Assembly (NCBI GenBank): GCA_002633005.1
Contig: NMRA01000134.1
Span: 309,077-373,076 of the forward strand
Direction: 5' to 3'
Length of the DNA stretch: 64,000 bases
Source: Phoronis australis
Taxonomy: Eukaryota; Phoronida; Phoronidae
Within the stretch, counting starts at the first letter, position 1. Every line of letters starts with the position of its first letter. This document shows positions 13,101-25,100 of this stretch, in pieces. The notes beneath the pieces were generated by a model that made no database searches, had not been told where the DNA came from, and worked only from the letters and a program-made list of their open reading frames with translations. The position numbers were made by a program, and so were the translations under genes.

Positions 13101-16100
13101 CAGAGTGTCTGTTCTCAATAGAACACATAGCAGTGCCCTTGGTCGAGTTCAAGTCCTTTTCTATGGCTAATTGGATAATTTGTCTAGTAAAATATAGTAA
13201 GTACTATCATCCAACAATAGACCTTTCTTGAGGACACTGATCTACAGGTAAGTGTTGCTGTGACTGTTCTCTGGCATCTTAAATGTACACTTTGAATGGT
13301 TCACTGGTATAACATATATAACTGCTATTAAAATGATTTGTGTATTGACCTGTCACTAACCTGCAACTGGAAAGAAAGTTCAGTAGAAAATACTGTCTTG
13401 GACTTCTGCATTGTAAAAGTAGAGAAATTCTTTATGTATTACACACAAAAATAATTCTCAGAATTGTCATTTTGACTTTTAGTAAGACTGACTGCCTTGC
13501 AAGAATTGGATCAAAAATTGAGAATTGTGATTGAATCAAATTCCACTTTTTCCCCACTGTGTATTTGGAATTACCACAAATGAAAATACATGTTGATACG
13601 TGTCAAAATTATTATGTTTTTGTGTTGGTATATTAGATTGGGTTATTCAAGCTTCGTTTGACCAAGAATGTTTCTGTACAAGTCTTTTGATATATTTGCA
13701 CACACCACCTTTAATTGATTTCATTTTGTCATCTTTCTGATTTACAGAGATATGTCAGAGGTGGAAACCGTTGCCTATGAGGTGAGTTGTTTACCTTACG
13801 TTCTCGCCTACTTTGACAGGAAAAAATAGATTTTCCAAATTGTTGTCTTTCCTTTCACATTATTCACAATAGCTTATAGTATTGCCACGAATATTAAGTG
13901 ATAGAAGCTGTGGAAGCAAATTTGAAAATGGTTAAAGCATAACTAAGGGCTGCTTATCTTAATTTACTTGCCAGTCATCTTGTCGGCCATTCTGTAACTA
14001 CACGTACCTGTTACCTGTTTAGATAAAGGTTCGCCATTGTTGGCCAGGAGAATACCAAACTGTTCTTGGCCCAAGTCAATTTGAACACTTGCAATGTGAT
14101 TGGTGCGTTTTTCAGTTTCGTCTCAAGTAAGGTTTGGTGACAGTTAAGACGAGTTGCCTTATGCTAATAGGACGTTTTAGGATCAGTATTTTTATCGAAT
14201 CTTGACGGTGTGCATTCTTTACACCTGCAATTTTTTATGCATAATGAGCACGGGGGCTTGCTATTGAAGAAGTTGATAAATAAAAAACTAAAACCTATTT
14301 AAAAAATCTGCGATGGTTCCCTCAAAAATGCCATTATCAACATGCTGACAAAAAACCAGGAGGAAGAATACTTTTAAAACCTCTGTTCAAAGTCAATTTT
14401 TTTAATAAAAAATAAAGACAAATACACAAGAATAATAAATTAGGCTAGGAAATTTATTCACCTTTAAGAAAGTATGTACTTTGTAAGGTTAAAGCTAACG
14501 GAATTTAAGATATTTGCACATAAGTACAACCTGGTAAACAAGGTTCACGGTTACGTTAAGCAGTCTCTGAAGAGCTTGAGCAAACATGCTCACAGTGACT
14601 TTCACCACTTCTCTGTACACATTGTTTTGACCTTGGCATCAACCAGTTTCAGTAGGTTAGTGATGCTAAGTAAGAAGTTGTTTACCTTTTCATATGGAAA
14701 TGTCTTAAAAATTTTCAGACAAATTTCTAATGCTTACAGACTTCCAACTCAAAATTACTTCTAGTTTTCTAGTATCTGCATTTGCCTGTATTTATTTTTG
14801 CTTAGAATTGTTTCTCACTGGAGTTTCTAAAGGGAGCTAATACAATCTTGTCTGGTAATACAACTGACTTAGGGGCCTGTCATACTAACGTCGATTCGTC
14901 GATGTTTTGGGGAATTGCGGTCAGTATGAATGGATCGGTCCTGGATCGAAGTTAACAGCGCCAGTTAACTTTGCACTAAACAGGTGGAATTCATAGCGCA
15001 GCGTCGACGCTGTGGTGCAGTATGAACGGTCTACTTCGGTCCCATCGAAGTTATCGCCAGGTGTCACTGTTATCGTCAACAACTAAAGGGTAGCGTAGTC
15101 ACTACTAGTTATAATATTTTGCTCGAATAATCACCAATCGAATTAAAAATAAGTTTCATGTTTCCAAATTGTCACAGTTAAAGAAACCTTAGCATGCAGC
15201 GCTACCTTGCAATTACTTCGATGGCAACAGCGTCACCTTCCGTTTACTTCGATGTTCGTTAACTACTGAAGCCAGTGTGAACGGTTTAGTTAACTTCGCA
15301 GTTTACGTCGATGCCCCACTCAGAGCGGACTTAAGTCGGTATGAAAAGGCCTATAGTGAAGAATAAATGCTTGCTCTCCAATACATGTTGCTGTGTCCAC
15401 AACTTTGTCAATCACTCATACCTTCGTTGTCATGGTGGCGATGATTGACAAAGTGATTTTCTCACTGTTTGTTGGTTTTGGCATAGTTTGTAAATCACCA
15501 GGGTCTGTGATGCATGCACAAAGGTCCTTATAACAGAGGCCCAGTATGAAGCATGTCTGATACTAAGCATTTTCCTATACAGTTGACTCCACCATTGTCA
15601 AAGCTTCGAAATAAATTGTGGTTAACTGTCTGAAGTTAAGCATTAATTACCATTCCCATCAGATTCAGAGTTATTTAGTAAACTAGTTCATGGAAGTTAT
15701 CGCAAGGTGACGTTAATATGACCTTCACTGAGCAAAGACTGTATGATGTATGGTGGTAACTTGATTTGCGCACTCTTTACGTTCAGTGATTTTTTATGTA
15801 ACGAATCCAGCAACAGTGCATGGATTAATTGAAACAGAATGCTTACAGTGGCAGGTCATGCCCCCCCCCCCTAAAATTCTCCCTGATTCTATTTCGCTGT
15901 TTGGGGATGCAAATGTCTCACTCTGACGGGCAAAATTCTGTCGAATACTCTGCCCTGGCCCTCCCCCCTAACTCAAAATCCTGGGTCCACCCCTGGCTTA
16001 TATTGCCCAAATAACACTGAAGCTTCAAAGGCAGTGATAACTGAAAGGCCATATTAGCATGTTCTTAGCCTGTTACTAGCAGGTTTACCATGCAGTAACA

Positions 16101-19100
16101 GAGAATGCTGTCCATCAAACTTTCAATCACCATTTAGCACATGGAGCATTTTATGATGGCAAGCAATATAGAAAATGTCTATTGGGTACAAACATTATTG
16201 TATATTGTATGGGTTTTATGGTTATCAGGTTGCTTATCTGAGTGGAATGTTTATTGGCTCATCAGTGTAGATATAAAGAATGCAAGAATGTCTTCCCTTG
16301 TTTAATGGCTTTGCAAACATTTTGCGACATTTAATGCCTATGTGGGACTTCAGATTCCATGTTTGGTGCTTAGTATCTGAAGCGAAGTATATTCCAGATT
16401 GAGAAATATTTTGCTCCATTTGTGTTAATTTTTTTACTCTTTTTGATAAGATCGAAACATTGCTTAAAGAATTTTTTTTTGTTGAAAAATGGATAAATTT
16501 CAGAGTAGACTTTTTGGCTGATTTTCATTGTTTTCCTGGGCAAATTTTGACATTTGGATGAAAGTAAACATGTTAAAAACTTTTCCAACCATTTTTTGGA
16601 ACTTGTGTATTAGCAAACGAACTTGTGTCAAATTTAACCATCTTTTGTAATGTGTCCTGGCACTCTGCTTTTTACTTGAACAGAAGATTACCGCATGAAA
16701 CATCTCGACACATTTTAATGAAGGGAATGAATGACTTGAGCAAATTTCTTTGGTTGAAATTTACAAAAAGTCTACTATACTATAGTGCAATAAAAAGTTC
16801 TTACTAGTAAATTTGAGTACCAACACTCATTTCTTGAAAACAGGTAATGTGTATCAGAACTGTAATGCTGAAGTACATAATAGTTGAGCATTAAAAACTG
16901 TAAATTATCCCCTATTTGGAACTGTTTTCATGATTGTAAATTTCCTTCCTTCAAATCTAAAACATTAAATTTTCACCTTTTCTGATACATTTTAGCATCC
17001 CAAACTGACAAAATCCTCATTATTAAAGGGGCACTTCTGTCAATTGGTCTGTCTGGTTAATTCTATCACTTGGCTTTTGAAGTTTTAGTTACCGTGACAA
17101 TTAGTAGTTTGTACCAACAAAATAGATTGAAAGATAACCTGTGAATCTGTGACTGATAATGGTGTCACCTATTTTGAAGGGTTGACCAACCCCTGATAAT
17201 GACATAGCCTGGTTTTGAAGGGTTACTCAACTCTTTTGAAATTGATGTCTTTTGACATAATTCCTTTTAACTTGCCAATTCCCAGAATGATCTGTTTGAG
17301 AATAAAAATCACGATATGGAAATGTTTGAACAATAATTTATACTGTTGAGTAACTTAGAAGGAAATGTGATCTCAAACCTTATTCGAACTCATGTATCAA
17401 AAAATATGCTTGTCACCTAGTAACAGTGTATATTTTCTAAAAGGAAAAGATCAGGCAATATGAAAATATATTTTACATTTATATGCCATTAGTGTTATTA
17501 CGATAACACCTTTTTTAAGTCAAAATTTCATTTTTAAGAAAGGTACATTCATAACAAAATAACCCCTCTCAGATTACCTAAAAAACGCTGTTAGGAAATT
17601 TTCGATTTGCCTTTTCCTTTGATTTCTTTGACAAATCAACTCACAAAACGTAAGGCACGTTGTAAAAAAAAGGATTCGTTTTTGTCTTTGTTACATTACG
17701 CAAAAGCTAGACCTTTATATCGAAAATGCCAACAGTGTTTTTGAGATTGTTGAATAAATATTCAGTTTCAAAAGTTTCAGCGAAATCAACAATGCCGTTT
17801 TCAAGAACTCGTGCTCCTAAGTTCAAATTAAGTCAGTTTGCCGAAGGCGACAAATAGCCGATGGTGTGGCGAGACTTGAAAATCTTTAGGACTTCAGTTA
17901 ATTATTCCGTGAAAACTTGTTTTGGTCAATATAACTTATACACCCCTTGGCCACGATCATTATTTCAACATTCATGCACAAAGTCATCTGAATTTGCAGT
18001 GCACAATCAACTCTATTACCACAAAAACGTTTTATCAGCCAAGTCATTTCCCAATGTATGTTATCCAAGTAGGTCATGCGGGCGGAGCCAACTTGTTGGT
18101 GCATTATGGTCCACTTTAAAGTAGGTCAACAATTCACCACATGCTGAGAGACTGATATGAAAACCAAGTAGGAAATGGATACAGAAATCGGGTCGGAGGT
18201 TAAAGCACGTGAGCATGTGAGATTGAAACAGCGAAATGTCAAATTACCTGAATTAAGGAATTTGGGTGTGGATTTATCTCTTTTAACAACTTGTTGTGTT
18301 TGTGAAGTCACAGAGGCATGAGGCGACTCGTAGCATTTGTTCTCAACAATTGTATGCATGCAGACCCACAACTGTCTCAGGATCAAAGCTACATTTTATC
18401 TTCGTTTCCCCCGGCATTTTTCTGTTATATGTACACATTGTTGGCGCAATATTATGTCGAGTCGGTGAATGAAAGGACTTAAGGTATATACGGAGCTGCT
18501 CTGCGCCTGGCAGGAGATTCTATTTGCATGACAGCCCCGTAACCTTTGACCTCGGATAAGTAGTAAATAAATTTCCACGCGGTTGTGCGGTTCCAAGGTG
18601 GTTCTGCCAAATCTTTTTCTTGCTACACGGTGTACATTTCGTATTTGAAGTTCCCTGAGAATGAAGATAAGGTATTTTGCTAGACATATGGGAAATATTG
18701 TAAAAATGGCCAATTTTTGAGAATAAGATTTGAGATATCCTAAAGAATGTCATACTTTTATATTGAGGTTAACACATTGCACTTGTTCTCAATAGCTGAA
18801 ACACAAGCGTGAAGAGAATGATGAAGAACTTTTACTTAAGGTTCAGGAACAGATGAGACTCGACCGGGAACGTGAACAGGAAGAGCTTAGGATAATGAAG
18901 GAGAAATCAGTGAGTATACATGTTCGTAGTCTATTTTTGAAATCTTAAAGTGAGGCTGCTTGTGTGTTTTAGAAGGGTTAACATGCCAAAACTTCACCTG
19001 TGAGCCAATGGACGACTAGAAATGGTGTCTTGCCTCTTTTTAGAATTATTTTTTGAAAAAATCTAAATAAAAACAAAGCAAGACTGACACCATGGGCACG

Positions 19101-22100
19101 TGTCCCAACATAACGGTCACACAAGTTGTTGAGCCCGTGATGTGCCTGCAGTTTTTCACTTGAAAAAGCCCTCTACCAAGTGTATCAGATGTTATAATAA
19201 TCACCTACTTCTTGCTAGAGTACATAAGGTTTGCCCTAGGTCTACAGTGTGATAAAAATTTGGAACATCTAGGCATCTTATTAAAAAGTTTGAAAATCAA
19301 CCTGAACACAAAGTGAACACAACGTGAACACAAACTGAACACAAACTGAACACAAACTGAACACAAACTGAAAGCTGTGCCTGAATGTGGCTTTTCTGTC
19401 TGGAAATTTTTTTGAAACTTGCAATGAACTCCCAGGTTTTGAAACTTGTATTGTGATGTTTTGAGGAAACTTAAAGTCATGATAAAAATTCTAATGCATG
19501 AAAACATTAGAATGTCTTAAAAGTCAACACCACTGGTTTTGACCCATAATATAGTCATCGCCTTGGTAACCCTGCATAGAGAAGTCCCTGAATATTTTGT
19601 ATTCATGACATTCAACACAGTTTGATCTTCTTCGATTGCAACAGATTGCTGGATCTATTTTTGGATTGCAACAGATTTGCTAGATCTGTTTTTTCATTGC
19701 AACAGAGAGCCAAATCTGCTGTTTAATCGGAACAGATTTCCAAATATGTGCATAACTTATAACCATGTTGTCTTCTGTGTTTATCACAAGTTAGTGCACA
19801 CTAGGTACTTCCACTATAACTCACTGGCAGGTGGGGCAGTAATTCCCTGCTCAAGCCATTTCCGTAAGTCCTAGAAGTGAAGGTCTGGATCTTAGTTATG
19901 AACTAAGTAAACTCCTTCCTTGCCAAGGGCTCTTAGGGCCTATGTCTACTTGTCAGGACAATGGACTATTTGATAAGACATAAATTGCCATTACTATCTG
20001 GAGTAAAAGATCTCACTTGATGCATGTATTATGATGACAACTATATCTTTCTCCTTGATTCTTGTTTGCTTACCATAATTTCTTGTTTATTGCTTTTTTT
20101 GTTAAAAGACCAGCAAAACTCCATCATTCAGACAACCAGATATTCAACAAGGTGCTAGGACAAGCAGTAAACTTTTTCATGTGTATTCATTTCTCTTTAT
20201 CGTCCTTTCAGCAATTCACAACTGGCAACCTTTCCCCTCTAACTGCTTGGCACCTCACACTTGTCACAACTTATGTAAGGTCTGATATGGCCCCCCGCTT
20301 TGGAATTCCTATGAGTCTCTGATGGCCACAGTCTTTCACCAAATTTCCTGATGGTGATCGCTACTGTGCAAAATTTGAAATTTGTGAAGCATTGCTACTA
20401 CTATATCTTATCACTGAAAAAGTAAGGTATCACTCCTCTGCCATTCTGCTTCCTAACTTGGTGACCAGATTTTAACTAAGGCATGTTTTGAAACATTTGA
20501 AATGCTGGTAGTAGTAAGGGGTTTTTCAGTGTACTTACTCAGAGACGTGTTGGTACAGGATTAGTTGAGATTTCATCCTTTACTCACCTTCAACCACTCA
20601 GCCCAGCTTAGCTCATGTCAATACTGTTTGCACTGTTCAAAAGTAAGGTGATTCTCATCACCTACAACTGAACAGTCTTTATTAGTATACTGTCTCTGCT
20701 AGCTGCCATTAACACCTCTTAGTGTTGCCTGAGTTCTGCAGGCCAAAAGGTGGTTCAATAGGGACTGTGTGCAAAGTTGGAAATTCTTTCCGGTGGGGTT
20801 AGCCCAAGATATTGGTTTGGACTCCTTACTATGGGCAATACACCCTCAGACACTGAAGGAAAGAAGGAAGGCTCTAACAAAGATGGTGTAATATGTGAAG
20901 AGGCCAAAGATATGCTGGATGGTTGTGTGGACATGGACGCTATTGATGCAGATAGTTGCACTGTTGATGTTACGGAGGTCTCCAAGAAAGAATCTGGTCA
21001 TAAGCAAAAGGTTTTAAGCATTTCTGTTAATGAACAGTGATAGAACTAGTTTTGCAGTAACGTCCATTGTGTTCGTTACCTGCCTGTATGTGAGCAGACC
21101 ATGAAGTAGGACTTGTTGGTAAAGTCCCAGTCATGTATCGTGTTTGTTGCTATTTATACTATGGCCAGAATAAACACTCATTTGGAAATATTGATTTCTA
21201 TCTCTCCTCATATCAGAGGGAGCTCCACTGTCAAAGCTAGCTTAGCATGATCTGGCCACCTTGTCATGGTTTACAAGGAAAAACGTTCACTACAGCCCTT
21301 GCATTAACACATTGGTTATGCCCAGAAGGGGCCTTAGGTCCCTAGATCCCTACCTACGAGATCTAACGCCCAGTTGACCCCATTGATCTACTTGTAATAG
21401 GGTGTACTTGGATGGACTCGCATTCAATCCCACGGAGGGAGTCACTGGTTTTCATAGCGAATCCTTGAATGGGTACAGATAATATTTCCAACATATTCAC
21501 CTGTTATTGAAGCAATATAAGCTTGCTCCACCCGAACAAAACCTGTTCGTGACAAAGATTGAGGGGGGNGGGGGGGGGGGTTAGTAGAACTAATGTGTGT
21601 TCTTGCTTTGTCAGAAATGTTCAGGCAGGCCTTGAGAAGCTCTCTGAGTATTCACAGGAACTGTTGAAGCCAGTGAATACAGAACTGTGGAAACTAATTG
21701 TTAGACAAACAATAAGCAAAACAACTACATTGTGTTGTTTTACTGATAGGTTTTGTTTCTGAAAATTAGAACACTGTATTTTTGTGTTTAGGTAAGGTCA
21801 AGTGATACAATTAGTACATCACATATTCCAGTATGAAATCTGTATTGCAAATGTAACGCAACATTAGCTTGTCAAAAATGATTGGATACCCCCGGGACAT
21901 TGCTTATTCATTTACGATTATTGACTTACATTCCATGCATTTTCTGTCTGGATGAAAAATTGTGATAGAGAATATATTAGGTTAGAAGTAATAATGATTT
22001 TACTGTAGCAATAACTCAGACACTCCTCCAAGTCTTTATTCATAGCATTCGATGTGAAGTATTTGTTGTATGTTTAATGAATGTTGTAGGTATATTTATG

Positions 22101-25100
22101 AAAGCTATATAGTCCCTCTTCATGTGGATAATCATTTATTTGTCAAATATGGGATACAGGCAAGGAATTCGGGTGGGGCATAATTGGTCAAGTTTTGGAA
22201 ACCTGTCCAATGAAATAAAATGAAACTCGTTTTGGAATTTGGTAAAATCATTTTTACGTTGAGTGAAGTTATGTCCCCTGTTGGTAATTGTGGATGATGA
22301 ACGTATGAGTTGCATTTAGAGCTTGTTGATTAGTTTTGATCTTTCTTATGTATAATTATTTTGTTTCTTTCAGTTTACATGTGTTGCTGTAATGTAAAGC
22401 TTTATATCGTCCTGTTCAGCTGGTCAAGAAACAAAAATTTAACCCTAAGTTGTGAACAAGAACCTTGAAACCATCAGTGACTCACTAATAATGGCACGTG
22501 TATGCATCATTGTTTGTGACCTAAGTTGATAACAGAAATAGAATCCTATCATAATGAGGAATACTGTCAGACTGATTTTATGAGAATAAAAGGCCGAATT
22601 TGATTTTTGTTTATTAGCCAGCTAAACACGGCGAAATGCAGCTATATCATGGAACACTAATGTTGACAGTCTTGTTGCAGCATATTTTTATGTGCCCACA
22701 TATTTATATGTGGTCACATATTGCCGTCATCTGTGTTTGGGCATCCGGGCGTCCGTCGTCCGCAGTTGTATCTCCTAAACCCCTCACAGGATCTTGATGA
22801 GATTTGGCAGGTGTATTTCTATGAAGCTGATGACGAATGGCGACGAATTTCGGACCTCTTCGACTACCAGTGTGTCCCCTGGTGGCAATTTTAGTTTTTT
22901 ATGCTTACGTCTGTATCTTCGGAGGTGCTCCATGGATTTTCATAAAATTTGGAAGTTAGGACCTATCAGTGAGATGATGCCATCCTCCAGTTTTCGGACT
23001 TACTCGAGGTAGTTTACGCTACCTAAGTGGCCATTTTTACTGTTTTTTGGCGTCTGCCCTTCTATCAACCAAACCGCTTTAGGGATGATTTTGAAAATTG
23101 GCACATATGCTCTTTCTTTGATGAGGGCAGCTGATGATGATTTTCCGACGACTTCGATTACTGTGGTGCCACCTAGTGGTAGTTTTGTTTGTTTTTGCGG
23201 CCATAAGTGTATCTCCTGAACACTCTACAGGATCTTTATTGAATTTTGTTGGTGTATTTATATGAAGTTGACAACAGAGGACGACGACTTTCGAACCTAC
23301 CGGACTTCTGGTGTGCCCCCTTGTGGCAATTTTAGTTTTTTATGTTTACCTCTTTATTTTCAAAGGTTGTCAACAGATTTTCATAAAATTTGGCAGCTAG
23401 GCATCTATTAGTAAGGTGAAGCTAACATCCAGTTTTTGGTTGAATTCGAGGCATTTTGCACCACCAAGTGGCCATTTTTACTGTTTTCAAGTCTGTTTTT
23501 TGGCATCTGCCCTTCTGTCAACCAAACCACTCTAAGGATTATTGTGTAAATTGGCATGTATGTTCCTAATATGAAGAGGGCTGACGATTTTCTAATGACC
23601 TCAACTGCTGTGGCGTCTCCTTGTGGCAGTTTTTTTACGCCCATGGCTGTATCTCCTAAACCCTCTGCAGGATCTTTATCAAATTTAGCAAGTGTATTTA
23701 TATGAACTTCACAACAAACGACGACAACTTTCAGATGAATCGGACAATCGCTGTGCCCCCTAGTGGCAACATTAGTTTTTTAGTGTTACCTCAGTCTGTA
23801 TCTTCAATGGTCGTCAACGGATTGTCATAAAATTTGCCAGATAGGCATCTATTAATGAGCTGACGCTATTCTTTGGTTTTCAGTTTGATTTGGGTGATTT
23901 GTGCCACCCAGTGGCCATTTTTCCTGTTTTTGAGTCCTGTTATTTGGCGTCTGCCCCTCTGTCAACCAAACCACTCTAAGGATGCTTGTGGAAATTGGCA
24001 TGTATGTTCCTAATGTGAAGGGGAAGTCTGACAATGATTTTCTGACGACGTCATCTACTGTGGCGCCTCTTAGTGGCAGTTATGTTTTTTGCGCCTATAA
24101 CCTCCTAGTGGCAATTTCATTTTTTTTTGCTTTCCTCAGTTTCTCAGAAGTTCTTTGATAGATTTTTATGAAATTTGGTAAATAGCTTTGATGACACATA
24201 CCAGTTTTCGGATAGATTCGATGTATTTTGCATCATACAGTGGCAATTTTTATGTTCCACATAAGCACCCCTAGAAGCACACACTATTTGCGGTGCATTC
24301 ATAGGCGCATTTCAACACTCCGCTTTGCTCTTGTTACAATGACTTTATTGCTTGGTTGTGCCTTTTACAGCACGCGTGAGCACACCAGTATTGAGGTGCA
24401 CACCAGTGTTGGAGTGCACACCAGTATTGGGGTGCACACCATTATTGAGGTGCACATCAGTGTTGAGGTGCTCACCAGTGTCGAGGTGCACAAAATGTAA
24501 TATACACAGTGTTGGGGTGCACAAAATGTAATATACACTTATTGGCTGGTTAAGTTTGATTTTTATGTGAGGCCTGAAACAAAACAATAGCAATGGGATT
24601 CATGACGTAATTGTTGGTATTAAGTTTCACATAAAAATGATAGGCATGTGAATGTCACAGTGGGATTGACTAGAAATATTTTGGTACCAAACAGAATAGA
24701 AAACATGTGACCAAACTCACTAAAACAAAAACATGAAGGTTAACCTAGCTAGAATTCTCAAGTGTTAAGTTCCTAGACTGAAATATTTGTGTCAAATGTT
24801 TTCCTCAACAAGGCTTTTTGTAGTCGCACATTCAGTTGTTCTATAGTGTTCTAGGAGACTGCATGGAACACCACGGGGTTGTTAATAATTTAGATAAATT
24901 TCCAGAATGATGTTATGTGATAAGGTCACTTTTCCTGAAGTCTAAAAAATGTTATAACTCAAATGTCAAAGGCTTAGTCAAGTGTTAAAAACACCCAAAA
25001 TTTCACTTTATTGTTAAGTGACAGATGCATTATAGTAACTGCTAGTTGTGGAGCTAAGAAAAGTTATCATCTGTTTTTGTTAAAACATTTGACTAAATAA

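Larger units (their letters stand above)
5887..18795. other. 5' introns of troponin T
   Basis: Apart from the exons at 10124 and 13748 and the elements at 14874 and 15846, this stretch is AT-rich with no coding signal seen. A candidate 27-nt microexon at 13221-13247 is discussed as a finding. Confidence 0.5.

Noticed and set aside
24228-24593. ORFs on both strands with VHTS-type repeats
   Set aside because: They come from the 18-bp tandem repeat, whose length keeps frames open. There is no splice or domain support.
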